Assembly (NCBI GenBank): GCA_000803105.1
Contig: JTDA01000005.1
Span: 186,001-250,000 of the forward strand
DNA length: 64,000 nucleotides
Direction of reading: 5' to 3'
From: Coprobacter secundus
GTDB taxonomy: Bacteria > Bacteroidota > Bacteroidia > Bacteroidales > Coprobacteraceae
A program made the translations under genes and the position numbers. A model generated the notes under the pieces. The model did no database searches. It was given only the letters and a program-made list of their open reading frames with translations, and was not told where the DNA came from. This document shows positions 1 to 10,051 of this stretch, piece after piece; within the stretch, counting starts at the first letter, position 1, and every line of letters begins with the position of its first letter.

Positions 1-1618
1 CTGAAAAACTTCCTGCATATGAACTGAATGAGGAAATGACAGTTGCTCCCGGAGCCACAACATCAGGTTTGATTCTATTATCATAAGTAGGACCTTTTCC
101 TGATAAGGGATACAATTCTTGTTGTTTCCATTCAGCAATATGTTTATTCCCGTCTAAATCTTGGTAACATTGTCTGGAAACATAGGCTCCTACGGCGATG
201 GGTTCATATCCGGTGGCTGTACAGGCAATAGTATAGTCTGTTGTTCCTTCTGTATACTCCTTTTCGCCTTTAGATGTGAAGTAGCCGTAATCACTGTTGA
301 TCATATATTTCCCGGATTCAGAACTGAATGTTATTTCCCAGATTTCATTTTCTGGTTGGGTGTAAGACATCGTTATACGGAAGTTTGGGTTTCCGTTGGC
401 ATTATTTGTAGAAGAGGAGATATTGATAAGTGCATCATTGTTCTCTTCAGTACCGAATTTTTCGAAACTTTTAGACCATGTTTCTCCACTGGTAAACGTT
501 TGAGAAAATAAAGTAGAATGATTTGTCGTATTTTTTAGGGTTATGGTAAGTTGGTAGATATGTCCTTTTTCTCCTTGTATGAACAGATTATCCCTGCCAT
601 AGCTGGGGGGAATCCAATAGCTTTTAGTCATTTGCTTATCCCCGAATATCCCGGCTAATGTTGATTTTCTGTCACCTTCATTGCCGGCAGCAATGGAAAG
701 AAGTTTACCTTTTTGGCCTTTTAATAGTTGGTCTATGAGGACTGAAAAATTATCAGTACCATCTTTATATCCTAAGACTGTTCCGATACTTAGGTTTATT
801 GATATAGGTTTTTGGGCGTTTTCAGCGTATTTTAGGAGGAAGTCTATTCCATCCATAATACCCTGTTCGGTTTTGTTTGTTGATACGAGAACTATGTCAG
901 CTTCAGGAGCTACGCCTCTATAGGGGCCATCATAACTTCCGGCAGCTATACCGGTTACATGAGTGCCATGTGTATCGCCGGATAATTCCATATCTCTTTT
1001 GGCATTCGCAACATCTTCGGGTGTGTTATATACTATCCCATATCCATAGGGAGAATTGGTGGCTGAGAAGAAATTGTTTTGGTCCCAAACAGCCTGAATG
1101 CGGCATTTCCCATTATTATCTCGGAAATTAGGGTGTCCAAAATCCAGTCCGGCATCAATGATTCCTATTAGCACGTTTTTTCCTCGGTAGGGAGTGTTTA
1201 ACCCATTCGTACCATTGTAAGCTTCATCAATATGTGTGAAGATGCGTACGGAATCCATCATGAAGTGTATCTCTTGACCAGTATCTATTTCTAAAATATG
1301 GTGATCTTGGGCGATGGCTTCTAAATTTTTTATTGGGATTAGGGTCGTATAAAGATTGTTGTACCCGACGTTTATTTTTATATCATACGATTCACATAAC
1401 TTTTGGATGTTTGCGTCCGGGTGGAATCGCACATAAGCTTGTATATATTTAATTTTTGAAGAGCTTCGTGTATAGGGTGTAGTCTGGTATTGTTGTATTT
1501 TTAGCAGAGTGTTTGCTGTGTATTTGGGAGAATATTCTTTACAGATAACCTGTTTTTGAGCAGTTAATAAAAAACTGTATAAAAGGAATATAAGGATCAG
1601 TGTTGCTGGCTTTTTCAT
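1..1618 (-). CDS. Subtilisin-like S8 serine peptidase, C-terminus cut by window edge
   Basis: I translated this by hand from the minus strand; the frame is open from an ATG at 1618 to base 1, giving about 539 residues without a stop. Residues 1-20 form a signal peptide ending near TAQ. The S8 catalytic Asp lies in IIDAGLDFGHP (Asp155), the His in GDTHGTHVTG (His217), and the oxyanion Asn in SIAAGNEGD (Asn313). A stretch of about 130 residues (roughly 325-455) splits the core before the typical KGPTYDNRIKPDVVAPG segment, a common S8 arrangement in Bacteroidota. The catalytic Ser (GTSMA motif) would lie just beyond the window, so activity cannot be confirmed. It follows the SusCD operon on the same strand and probably degrades protein at the cell surface or in the periplasm. 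Family assignment is firm; substrate is unknown. Confidence 0.93.
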   Translation of the reverse strand, partial: MKKPATLILIFLLYSFLLTAQKQVICKEYSPKYTANTLLKIQQYQTTPYTRSSSKIKYIQAYVRFHPDANIQKLCESYDIKINVGYNNLYTTLIPIKNLEAIAQDHHILEIDTGQEIHFMMDSVRIFTHIDEAYNGTNGLNTPYRGKNVLIGIIDAGLDFGHPNFRDNNGKCRIQAVWDQNNFFSATNSPYGYGIVYNTPEDVANAKRDMELSGDTHGTHVTGIAAGSYDGPYRGVAPEADIVLVSTNKTEQGIMDGIDFLLKYAENAQKPISINLSIGTVLGYKDGTDNFSVLIDQLLKGQKGKLLSIAAGNEGDRKSTLAGIFGDKQMTKSYWIPPSYGRDNLFIQGEKGHIYQLTITLKNTTNHSTLFSQTFTSGETWSKSFEKFGTEENNDALINISSSTNNANGNPNFRITMSYTQPENEIWEITFSSESGKYMINSDYGYFTSKGEKEYTEGTTDYTIACTATGYEPIAVGAYVSRQCYQDLDGNKHIAEWKQQELYPLSGKGPTYDNRIKPDVVAPGATVISSFSSYAGSFS

Positions 1619-1645
1619 AGACCTTCGTAAGATAAAATATGATTT

Positions 1646-1709
1646 AATTATTTTAGGACGAAAAAGGAATCCATTATATAAAAACTATTCCTTTCGTCCT
1701 AAAATAATT
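1646..1709 (-). terminator. Long inverted repeat between the GLUG gene and the S8 peptidase gene
   Basis: The arms 1646-1670 and 1687-1709 are almost perfectly complementary (about 23 bp with one bulge or mismatch), around a 16-base loop. The repeat lies downstream of the GLUG gene and 28 bp upstream of the peptidase ATG. The stem is strong, but no clean T-run follows on the minus strand; T residues occur within the outer stem. It may be a terminator or partial attenuator that lowers peptidase expression relative to the SusCD genes. Confidence 0.6.
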
Positions 1710-1748
1710 GGTTTGAATTATCGCTTTTGACAAAAATATAAGTATTCT

Positions 1749-3062
1749 TTATTTAATAATTACTTTATGGTTATATTTTTGTCCGTTAGATAGTATGGTA
1801 ACGATGTATAATCCTTTGTTGTCGAGAGTTATTGTTTTGTTGTCTATATTCTCGTTGACAATTATTTTTCCACTGATATCGGAGATGATAGCTTGACATG
1901 ATATTTCTGATTGTATATACAAGTTATGCCCTATAGCATATACGTTGATATTTGCTTTTTGTATGTTTTCCGTGCTTACAGGAGTAGGATCAACTTGCCA
2001 GGATAAAACAGGGAATCCTTGGTTCATATTTTTGCTATCGGCTACCCAAACATTTTGTCCGTTATTAAGGTCTGTGATGAAACTTTCGGTTTTCATATCG
2101 GCTTCTTCCTTGGCAGTGACACCTGTATTTTCATCAGTAGCAGCATTAGGAATATTCAAATAATAGCAATTTTCAATGGTTACACCTGCGTCGGTTGCTC
2201 CAATAACTGCTTGATTGAAAATTCCATCACTCGGGACATTTCCGGTAGTGTAGCAATTTCTTGCTGTGCCAGAAGTTAAATATCCGCATATTCCTCCGGC
2301 AAAGAATCCGCCAACTGTTATCATACCGGTGTTGTAACAGTTTTCTATTATTCCAGATTTATCAACATAACCGACAATACCACCAACATTGTTGTGCCCA
2401 TTAATATTTGTACTATTAGAGCATCCCGAAATTATTCCACCACCATTGTTGGTCCCAACAATACCTCCGGCGCCGTAAGGTCCATCGTTTATAATGGTTA
2501 GAATAGCATTGTTTGAGCAGTTGATAACTTTTCCTCCATTCATAGCTCCAACAATAGCTCCAGTGGCATCTGCACCTTCAATAATGGAATTCTCTCCGAT
2601 ATTTAAATTTTTGATTTCTGCATTTTTGGATATGCAGGCAAATAAACCGGTTCCACCAATTGTATTTTCCGGATTTGGATCTACATAATATACGTGTATG
2701 TTATCGATTGTTTTATAGTTGCCATCAAAAACTCCTAAGAAATATTTTGATTCATCGATCATTCCACCTCCTTGGTTTTCGCTGTCGATATATTCGTCAA
2801 AAAATCCGATTGGGGTAAATTTTTGTTCGTCATTTATACCCATATCCAAGTCGGTAGTTAATTTGAAATATTTACCTTCATAAGTTTCTCCATTTTTGAC
2901 TGTTTCAGACAGATAAGCCAGATGCTGGCCATTTTCTATTAGATATGGATTACTGGACGAACCGTCACCTTGTGTCCATGCTGCAGTCGTTCCATCCCAA
3001 GTTTGGGCATTTGCAGCTGTTCCCATTATTGCACTTAGCAATAGTAAGTAAAGCTTTTTCAT
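1749..3062 (-). CDS. GLUG-type repeat surface protein with T9SS type A sorting domain
   Basis: 437 residues. A signal peptide (MKKLYLLLLSAIMGTAANA) is followed by an N-terminal segment typical of GLUG-repeat proteins (PYLIENGQHLAYLSE, then FKLTTDLDMG), then several Gly/Asn-rich repeats with the patterns GAIVGAMNGG, GGIVGTNNGGG, GGIVGYVDKSG and GGICGYLTSG, each followed by an NC motif (INCSN, ISGCSN, IENCYN, ARNCYT, IENCYY). These suggest a right-handed beta-helix with Cys at regular turns. The last 70 or so residues (INVYAIGHNLYIQ, IISDISGKII, GLYIVTI) resemble a T9SS type A C-terminal sorting domain. It is probably secreted and surface-anchored as an adhesin or binding protein for the locus. 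No enzymatic motif was seen. It lies 48 bp downstream of the lipoprotein gene, in the same operon. Confidence 0.8.
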   Translation of the reverse strand: MKKLYLLLLSAIMGTAANAQTWDGTTAAWTQGDGSSSNPYLIENGQHLAYLSETVKNGETYEGKYFKLTTDLDMGINDEQKFTPIGFFDEYIDSENQGGGMIDESKYFLGVFDGNYKTIDNIHVYYVDPNPENTIGGTGLFACISKNAEIKNLNIGENSIIEGADATGAIVGAMNGGKVINCSNNAILTIINDGPYGAGGIVGTNNGGGIISGCSNSTNINGHNNVGGIVGYVDKSGIIENCYNTGMITVGGFFAGGICGYLTSGTARNCYTTGNVPSDGIFNQAVIGATDAGVTIENCYYLNIPNAATDENTGVTAKEEADMKTESFITDLNNGQNVWVADSKNMNQGFPVLSWQVDPTPVSTENIQKANINVYAIGHNLYIQSEISCQAIISDISGKIIVNENIDNKTITLDNKGLYIVTILSNGQKYNHKVIIK

Positions 3063-3110
3063 ACGATGTTTTTGTTTAGTTGAACATTAGTTATATGTAA
3101 TTTCTGTGTT

Positions 3111-3926
3111 TTATTTGTTTGGGAGTTTTAGTGTTTCTTCAAAAGCTACACCGGAAAGGATACCCCATTTACCGTCTTGTTCTACCAAAAAATTCATTTG
3201 AGTAATAATGGTGTTACTGATTTTGTTTAATTGTCCGGTTCCGGCAACATATACTACACCATATTCCGGATAAATGAAAGCTTTTTGTTGTTCTATGGTT
3301 GCATTTCCGTTTTGGTCCAAGTCTATACGAATATCGCCATTTTCTACATAACAATCTTTAACGATGTAAAATGGAGCTTCTTCTGCTTTCATCACAGTAA
3401 CTTCTTTTTCTGTTCCTAAAAATTGAGAGGTATAAATTCCTTTTTCCTCCATTTGGTACCAGGTAGGTTTGCGACTGATGGATACGGTTATTGCTGATTT
3501 TCCAAAAGGTGAAACGCTACAATTTTCTTTTGGAGTCAGACGTATTTGAGTTTTAGCCTTGGTCAAATAATCGAGCTTGACTAAATCGATGTTTAATTTG
3601 ATTTTAGCTTCATTATTGCCCTCTGCGAACGTAATTATATTGTTGTCGAGAGATATAAATTCTCTACCGGGCTGTTCTCCCCCGTTTCCGTCTTGTTGGA
3701 AAAAGAGCTCAGCTGTTACGCTGGCGTTACCTTGCGTGCTTTCTCTATAAATAGATATCTCTAATGTATTTTCAGTCTTTTCTACTTCTTTATTTAAGAC
3801 ATCATTTTGAAAGGATATGTAGTTATACGTATCTGATTCGTAAATACGTGTAATGTTGTCTTGGTCACATCCGATCAGGAATGAGGAAATAAGTAGTGTC
3901 CCGAATATATATTTGTTCATTTTCAT
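3111..3926 (-). CDS. SusCD-associated surface lipoprotein, Calx-beta/DUF4843-like
   Basis: 271 residues. The leader MKMNKYIFGTLLISSFLIGC ends in a lipobox Cys (Cys20) followed by acidic DQDN, consistent with lipidation and surface export in Bacteroidota. The body is beta-rich; the stretch FQNDVLNKEVEKTENTLEISIYRES followed by TAELFFQQDG resembles Calx-beta or DUF4843-type modules that often follow susD. It starts 15 bp downstream of susD, so it is almost certainly co-transcribed. The C-terminal part (GIYTSQFLG through ILSGVAF) could be a separate ligand-binding module. Function is inferred only from position: an accessory binding lipoprotein (SusE/F-like role) for whatever this SusCD pair imports. 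Confidence 0.72.
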   Translation of the reverse strand: MKMNKYIFGTLLISSFLIGCDQDNITRIYESDTYNYISFQNDVLNKEVEKTENTLEISIYRESTQGNASVTAELFFQQDGNGGEQPGREFISLDNNIITFAEGNNEAKIKLNIDLVKLDYLTKAKTQIRLTPKENCSVSPFGKSAITVSISRKPTWYQMEEKGIYTSQFLGTEKEVTVMKAEEAPFYIVKDCYVENGDIRIDLDQNGNATIEQQKAFIYPEYGVVYVAGTGQLNKISNTIITQMNFLVEQDGKWGILSGVAFEETLKLPNK

Positions 3927-3941
3927 ATTTATATTATTTAA

Positions 3942-5525
3942 TTAAAGAGGATTTTGGTCTGCTACAGGGTCCATATTGACATTTCCATCAAATTCTGACT
4001 GAGGTAGTGTCAAGATAAAACCTTTATAATCCGGTATTTTTGTGTTATCGCTTAGCTTTACGATATGATTTGAGCCTTCATAGTCCCGGGTATAGCCGGC
4101 TTTAAGACGGAGAACGTCAAATATTCGACCGGTTTCTCCCCATAATTCGATTCGGCGTTGTAAAAGTATTTCGTCCAATAGAGTTTTTATTTCGGGAGTT
4201 GATACTGTACCGTAGATGTCTAAGGTCATTTCATTGCTGTCTGTCACTTTATCCAGACGATTCTTGACATAGTTTTTCTCTCGAATGGATCCGAAATCTT
4301 TCATTAGGGTTCTTGCCTGATCATAATTTTTTAATCGGCATAGAGCTTCGGCCTCGATAAGCAACATCTCTTCAGCTCTCATATAAATATTGTCTCCTAA
4401 ATAAGAAGAATATTCACTGAATCTAAATTTGGTTGTGCAATAGCTTTTTTGAGGTCCTTGTGTCTGTTCTAATGCAGGTGCTATGTTTCCTTTCCACCAG
4501 TTATTGCGACGTATGTCCTGAATACCCATTTGTTTATATAGCCATGCACTGATACATTTTCGGTCGTATGAAGCGTGCATTCCGGCATTAGCATCCATAT
4601 GGCAAAAGAAAGATGCGTATGCTCCGTTTTGGTCTGTTTTTTGTATCTCGGTTCCCCATAATACAGAGGTCATATCTAAGTCGTTAAATCCGCTTACCAG
4701 TTCAGATGCGTCGGCCAGACCCAAATCTGTTTTTTGCCGAGCTATGTTTGCTGCATTGGCTGCGTCTTGCCAGCGGTTTTGTACCAGAGCGATACGTGCC
4801 TTGATGCCGTTTGCGGCATAATAATCGATATGAGATTTGTGTATCTGGCTTATTCCTTGTTCTTCAGCTTGTTTTAGTAACCCTATTCCTTTTTCTATAT
4901 CTTCATTAATTTGTCTATATACATTGGCTACAGTGCCTCGGGGTTTTCCTTCAGTCGAAGAGGTTGTCGGTTCCGTATATACGGGAACCCCCGGAGAATT
5001 TTCATGACCGATGTATGTTTGTTGATAGAGTTGTATCAGATAAAAATAGCAAAGAGCCCGTAAAGAGTATGCTTGTCCGAACAGGTTGTCTTTTTCACCG
5101 GGAAGCCCGGTCAGACTTTTTTCATGAGATAGAATATAATTCAGGTTTGAGATGATGGTATAGTAAAAGTTCCATTCAGAATAAGGCCGATATAACATGC
5201 TTGAATAGAAGTTTCGTTCCTGTAGGTTATAGTCCATTGAGAACCATCCTTTGATGCTTGATGATACGATGTTATCGTCTCCCATAAAGTCTGCCACCAA
5301 CATGGTAGACATATATCCGAAAGTATGGGTAGAGTTGTCTCCCGCCCAACCGGAAGAGTACATCAGACGATAAACACCGTTCATGGCAATCATGCCTCCA
5401 TTTACATCGGTGAATATGACGTTTCCTGATATCTGGTCAGTAGGATTGGTATCTAAATAATCGGTACAGGAAAAGAGGGAAGAAGTGCCGATTATAGCAA
5501 GTGCAATATATTTTGTTAATTTCAT
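3942..5525 (-). CDS. SusD/RagB family nutrient-binding outer-membrane lipoprotein
   Basis: Starting at the ATG at 5525 gives a classical lipoprotein signal (MKLTKYIALAIIGTSSLFSC, lipid Cys20). An in-frame ATG at 5546 overlaps the susC stop codon (TAATG) and would add only seven residues, so translational coupling from that upstream start is possible. Family marks are the TDYLDTNPTDQ start, the region LFGQAYSLRALCYFYLIQLYQQTY (TPR helix), MRAEEMLLIEAEALCRLKNY and LLDEILLQRRIELWGETGRIFDVLRLK near the C-terminus. SusD proteins form the lid on the SusC channel and bind substrate at the surface. About 527 residues is the normal length. Confidence 0.95.
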   Translation of the reverse strand: MKLTKYIALAIIGTSSLFSCTDYLDTNPTDQISGNVIFTDVNGGMIAMNGVYRLMYSSGWAGDNSTHTFGYMSTMLVADFMGDDNIVSSSIKGWFSMDYNLQERNFYSSMLYRPYSEWNFYYTIISNLNYILSHEKSLTGLPGEKDNLFGQAYSLRALCYFYLIQLYQQTYIGHENSPGVPVYTEPTTSSTEGKPRGTVANVYRQINEDIEKGIGLLKQAEEQGISQIHKSHIDYYAANGIKARIALVQNRWQDAANAANIARQKTDLGLADASELVSGFNDLDMTSVLWGTEIQKTDQNGAYASFFCHMDANAGMHASYDRKCISAWLYKQMGIQDIRRNNWWKGNIAPALEQTQGPQKSYCTTKFRFSEYSSYLGDNIYMRAEEMLLIEAEALCRLKNYDQARTLMKDFGSIREKNYVKNRLDKVTDSNEMTLDIYGTVSTPEIKTLLDEILLQRRIELWGETGRIFDVLRLKAGYTRDYEGSNHIVKLSDNTKIPDYKGFILTLPQSEFDGNVNMDPVADQNPL

Positions 5526-5545
5526 ATTTTTTAGTTTTAGTATCA

Positions 5546-8500
5546 TTAGAAGTTAATATCTATGCCAAAGGAGATAGTTCTTGACGGAGTATATGTATAT
5601 CCGACTGTTCCTGTGAAATTGTATTGAGGGTCCATCCCTTTTAGATGACTGAATAATGCTAAATTATCTCCAGAAGCATAAAACCGAATTTTTTGCATTT
5701 TCATTTTGTCAGTCCATTTTTTAGGAAGGGTATATCCTAATGTGATGTTCTTGATAGCAAAGTATGACGCATCTATTAGGTTTTGGTCGGTTGTACGTAT
5801 TTGTTGGTCCCACATGATTTTAGGTACATCGGTGATATCTCCGGGTTTTTGCCACCTTCTTAAGGCATTTTTATGCCATACGTAGCCTTTATATCCTACA
5901 TTCATCATGCTGCTGTAAATGCCATCCAGCATTTCACCTCCTATGGAGTAGGTGGTAAGAATGGATAGATCGAATCCTTTGAATGCTAAGTCATTGGTAA
6001 TGCTTCCATATAAGTCGGGAATGCGATTTCCTACAACTTCTCGGCTGTTGGCCGTCAGTGTTACGTCATCGGTTTTGTATCGTTCTACGAGATTGTTGTT
6101 TTCGTCATGATTTACCCAATAAAGTTGATTACCGGTCAAAGGGTCAACTCCTGCAGAGATAGGCAGGTAAAACGAGTTTACAGCTTCTCCCTCACGGAAG
6201 ATATTTGAACCTGAGATTATTTCCGGTTTATCGGCCAGTTTCAGTATTTTATTGCGAATATGGCTACCCATCGCTGTCAGTGTCCATCTGAAGTTTCGGT
6301 TGTTGAATATGTTTATACTGGCAGTAATATCGACACCTCTGTTTCGCATACTTCCTACATTGGCAGGGTAGGCGTTGAAGCCGGTAGATGTTGCTTTAGG
6401 CATATTCAGCAACAAATCTTTGGTATGTTTATTAAAAAATTCTGCAGTTAAAGAAAAACAGTTGAATAATCGGGCTTCGATTCCTATATTCAGATTCTCG
6501 TTTTTTTCCCATCTTAGGTCTCTGTTTTCCAAAGAATTTATGGCTGCACCATTGTAAATGGCATTTGTCAGTCCCATATTGTACAAGCTTTGGTAGGCAT
6601 AATAACTTCCGATATTATCATTACCCTGTGAACCGAAACTGGCTTTGAAAGTTAAATTATTTATCCAGTCTACGCCTGCCATAAAAGGTTCTTCAGAAAT
6701 TCTCCATGAGGCTCCTAATGACCAGAATTTACCCCAACGGCTGGTTTTGTAAAATCGGGAAGAGCCATCTGTTCGAAAGCTTGCGGATACATAGTATCTT
6801 TGAGCATAATTATAGTTGGCGCGGCTCAGATATGATTCGATAGCGTATTTGTCAGTTTGAGAACTTGCTGCAGCCAAATTGGCAGCGGCGGCGAGTTCAT
6901 AAAGACCTCCAAATGGAAATCCCGTTTTTTGAGCAGCTAAGTATTCTTGTTTTAGTTGGTAAAATTCGTGCCCGACCAAAATATCAAAACCATGCAATCC
7001 AAAATCCCGTTTGTAAGTTAATAATTGGTTGAATGTATAACTGAGTTGACGTTGTGCAGCTTTGGTTAAGCTACCGGAAATTGTGGCAGCGTTACCCGTG
7101 TAAGGATTTTGGTAACTCATTTCGTGGGTATTAAAATAGTCCAAACCTAAATTAGCTGTGAATGAAAAACCTTTCAGAAAACCGTATTTGTCATCATTGG
7201 CGGCTAACTCAACGTAAGTTCTTGCACTTAGATTATCTTTAGTGCTTTTTTCCTTATCGTCATAAAGCAATGCTATTGCATTGGAGTTGGATAGTGCAAT
7301 ACGATTAACTCCATAATCGAATATTTTATTCCCGTTGGCATCTAATTTTAAAGAGCCGTCGGCATTATGTTCGTACACGGGATAGATAGGTGCCATAATT
7401 TGGCTGGTGTACCATAAGTTTGAAACTTCTGAGCCTGAAGCACTATTATAATTACTGGTTGTTTGAGAAAAAGATGCATTCATTCCCATTTTTAACCAAT
7501 CTTTAGCTTGCGTATCTACGTTGACACGCCCTGAATAGCGTTCGAATTCTGTTGTCTTCAGTAATCCGACTTCATCAAGATAGCCCATAGATACCATATA
7601 GTTGGTTTTAGAACTTCCTCCGGCTACAGATAACTGATACTCTTGCCTCAATGGATTTTTATTACTTAATTCATCTTTCCAATCTTCATGATATTTTAAT
7701 TTGGCATTTGGATTTACTTTCCCTGTATAAGGGTCTATCAATTGAGCAAGAGGCATGTCGAATGGGTTGTATTCTTCTTTATATCCCAATACCCCTTTAG
7801 CTATACCACCCATCACCTCGATAGCCTGTATTCCGGCTTGTGCAGGGTCTAATCCTTCCGTGTAGATAAGTTCGTTTTTGTATGCTTCAAAGGCCAGTTC
7901 CATATATTCGGCTTCATTTACAGTTTCATATTTGGGAATAGCTCTGGAGGCGATACCCCAATTAGCTTTTAGATTTACGGATATTTTGTCATTTTCTAAT
8001 CCACCCCGTTTGGTTGTGATCATTACAACTCCGTTGGCTCCGCGAGAACCATATAAAGCTCCTGCGGATGCATCTTTTAGTACGGTTATCGATTCAATAT
8101 CGTTGGTATTGATGCTGTTTAGAGTACCATCGAACGGTACACCATCTACTACATAGAGGGGGGTATTGGCTGCAGAGATAGAACCGAATCCTCGAATTAT
8201 CATAGATGCTCCGGAGCCCGGCTGACCGCTTCCTGATGTACTTTGAACACCTGCGACGGTACCTTCGATAGCTTTTGATACATCAGCTACAATACGTTTT
8301 TCAATGCGGTCGTGCTTAATTACTTCTGCAGACCCTGTAAATGAGCTTTTTTTAGCTGTACCGTAAGCAACGACAACTACTTCGTCCAGTTCTTCCGTAT
8401 TTTCACTTAAAATGATTTGGAAATTTTTTTTGTTTTTTATTGAGAGTTCTTCAGAGTTATATCCTACATACGATGCTATTATAATTGAATTTTCCGGAAC

Positions 8501-9004
8501 TTTTGATAATGTAAAATTTCCGTCAATGTCAGAAATAGTCCCGATATCGCTATTTTTCACTCGAATACTGGCTCCTATAATGGGTTCTCCTTTTTTATCT
8601 TTAATGTTTCCTTTGATTTGTATTATATTTTGAGTTTTAGTTGCGGGGATATAAGATTCTTTTTTCTTAGTCACGGAGATTGTATTGTCTCTTTGTTGGA
8701 AACTAAGGCCTGTTTGTTTTTCTATTATTTTTAATATTTCCTGAAGAGATGCATTTTTTACATCAAAAGTTACAGGATTTACTTTATTGATAACTAAGGG
8801 GTCATAGAAAAAATTATATTTGCCGTTTTTCTCGATTTCTTTAAAAACGTTTTCGATAGGTTCATTTTTTACGCGTAGAGTGATAGTAGCAAGCTTAGAG
8901 TTTTGTGCCATACATATATTAGATGTATTGCATAATACTCCTATCAGTATCATCAGACGAATGATGAACTTAGACCTTTTTTTCATCGTAAAATTAATCT
9001 TCAT
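5546..9004 (-). CDS. SusC/RagA TonB-dependent transporter with N-terminal STN signalling domain
   Basis: 1152 residues. After the signal peptide comes a secretin/TonB N-terminal (STN) domain at about 35-110 (IENVFKEIEKNGKYNFFYDP through ISVTKKKE), the hallmark of SusC proteins that signal to a FecR/ECF-sigma pair. Next is a carboxypeptidase-like regulatory beta-sandwich (KGNIKDKKGEPIIGASI), a TonB-box-like EELDEVVVVAYG, the plug (GSGASMIIRGFGSI, LYVVDGVPFDG, ITVLKDASAGALYGSRGANGV) and a 22-strand barrel ending in Phe. It imports an oligomeric substrate across the outer membrane with the SusD lid. ATG at 9004 is preceded by a 55 bp gap after fecR; a second Met six codons in (MKKRSKF) is an equally good start. 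Confidence 0.96.
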   Translation of the reverse strand: MKINFTMKKRSKFIIRLMILIGVLCNTSNICMAQNSKLATITLRVKNEPIENVFKEIEKNGKYNFFYDPLVINKVNPVTFDVKNASLQEILKIIEKQTGLSFQQRDNTISVTKKKESYIPATKTQNIIQIKGNIKDKKGEPIIGASIRVKNSDIGTISDIDGNFTLSKVPENSIIIASYVGYNSEELSIKNKKNFQIILSENTEELDEVVVVAYGTAKKSSFTGSAEVIKHDRIEKRIVADVSKAIEGTVAGVQSTSGSGQPGSGASMIIRGFGSISAANTPLYVVDGVPFDGTLNSINTNDIESITVLKDASAGALYGSRGANGVVMITTKRGGLENDKISVNLKANWGIASRAIPKYETVNEAEYMELAFEAYKNELIYTEGLDPAQAGIQAIEVMGGIAKGVLGYKEEYNPFDMPLAQLIDPYTGKVNPNAKLKYHEDWKDELSNKNPLRQEYQLSVAGGSSKTNYMVSMGYLDEVGLLKTTEFERYSGRVNVDTQAKDWLKMGMNASFSQTTSNYNSASGSEVSNLWYTSQIMAPIYPVYEHNADGSLKLDANGNKIFDYGVNRIALSNSNAIALLYDDKEKSTKDNLSARTYVELAANDDKYGFLKGFSFTANLGLDYFNTHEMSYQNPYTGNAATISGSLTKAAQRQLSYTFNQLLTYKRDFGLHGFDILVGHEFYQLKQEYLAAQKTGFPFGGLYELAAAANLAAASSQTDKYAIESYLSRANYNYAQRYYVSASFRTDGSSRFYKTSRWGKFWSLGASWRISEEPFMAGVDWINNLTFKASFGSQGNDNIGSYYAYQSLYNMGLTNAIYNGAAINSLENRDLRWEKNENLNIGIEARLFNCFSLTAEFFNKHTKDLLLNMPKATSTGFNAYPANVGSMRNRGVDITASINIFNNRNFRWTLTAMGSHIRNKILKLADKPEIISGSNIFREGEAVNSFYLPISAGVDPLTGNQLYWVNHDENNNLVERYKTDDVTLTANSREVVGNRIPDLYGSITNDLAFKGFDLSILTTYSIGGEMLDGIYSSMMNVGYKGYVWHKNALRRWQKPGDITDVPKIMWDQQIRTTDQNLIDASYFAIKNITLGYTLPKKWTDKMKMQKIRFYASGDNLALFSHLKGMDPQYNFTGTVGYTYTPSRTISFGIDINF

Positions 9005-9059
9005 GTTAAGTTTATTCGGTATTTTGTTATATTAATTATATATTAATCACTTTAAAATC

Positions 9060-10043
9060 TTATTTAAATAACAAGATTGTATCTCCTTCAATTTTGTATT
9101 TGATACCGGTTATATATTCGATAGATTGTAGCACGGCTTCTAAGCTTTTATTGTCATGCTGTCCGCTAATTCGATTATTAAATGATTGATTTTCTGAATA
9201 TTTGAATTGACAATTATAATAGTGTTCCAAATCTTTGGTTACATCGTAGATTGTTGCGTTCTGATAATAAAGTTTATTTTGTATCCAAGCTAAAGCCCGA
9301 GAATTATCTTCCTTTTTCTTTATAAATTCATTTCCGTTGGCTTGAATTTGGACTTGTTCATTAGTTGTCAATTTCATGCTGGCTTGTGGCAATTCGACTT
9401 CGACTTTCCCGGATTTTACACTTACTAATGCAGTTTCTTGTTCCGTATATGATTTTACGTTGAATTTAGTTCCTAACACTTTTACTATAAAATTGTCAGT
9501 TTTGATTAGAAATTTTTTCTTTTTGTCATGTACTATTTCAAAATAAGCTTCACCATTCAATTCTATTTCCCGGTTTTCTCCTTGAAATTGCTGGGGAAAT
9601 TTTATAGTGGAACATGCATTCAACAAAACTTTAGAACCATCAGGAAGTATATATTCTTTCTTTTCTCCGAACGATGTACTTATTTCGGTAAAGAGTATGT
9701 GTTTATGTTCCAATATTGTATATTCCTTGATGCTTATTATACTGATTAATAATATTATAATGCATGCAATTGCTCTCCATATCTGTTTTCTGAATCTGAA
9801 TTGTTTTCTTTCGATTTTATGCAATAATATTCTTGCTTCTTGCTTATATTTTTCTTGTTCTGTGCGATGTAAGAATGGAGGTTCGCTAATGCTTTCTTCC
9901 CACATTTCAAGACTGATTTTATTCACTTCTCTTTGCATTTCGGGATTTTGAATATCTTTTAATATATCTTCGACCTCCGATTTGCTATATAAATTATCTA
10001 AATAGCGATAAATTTTTTTCTTTTTATCCTCTTCCTTTTTCAT
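9060..10043 (-). CDS. FecR-type anti-sigma factor
   Basis: 327 residues. A cytoplasmic N-terminal helical part of about 80 residues is followed by one transmembrane helix (IWRAIACIIILLISIISI), then a periplasmic FecR domain (FGEKKEYILPDGSKVLLNA, GEAYFEIVHDKKKKFLI, VLGTKFNVKSY) and a C-terminal DUF4974-type module (ATIYDVTKDLEHYYNCQF, ISGQHDNKSLEAVLQSI). In this family the periplasmic part is contacted by the STN domain of the partner SusC, and the N-terminus holds or activates the ECF sigma factor. The gene lies between its sigma factor (150 bp upstream) and the STN-containing susC, so the signalling set is complete. Confidence 0.93.
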   Translation of the reverse strand: MKKEEDKKKKIYRYLDNLYSKSEVEDILKDIQNPEMQREVNKISLEMWEESISEPPFLHRTEQEKYKQEARILLHKIERKQFRFRKQIWRAIACIIILLISIISIKEYTILEHKHILFTEISTSFGEKKEYILPDGSKVLLNACSTIKFPQQFQGENREIELNGEAYFEIVHDKKKKFLIKTDNFIVKVLGTKFNVKSYTEQETALVSVKSGKVEVELPQASMKLTTNEQVQIQANGNEFIKKKEDNSRALAWIQNKLYYQNATIYDVTKDLEHYYNCQFKYSENQSFNNRISGQHDNKSLEAVLQSIEYITGIKYKIEGDTILLFK

Positions 10044-10051
10044 AAAGTGAA

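Noticed and set aside
161..511. 116-codon plus-strand frame near the left edge
   Set aside because: It is opposite the S8 peptidase, whose catalytic Asp, His and Asn motifs are all in frame on the minus strand.
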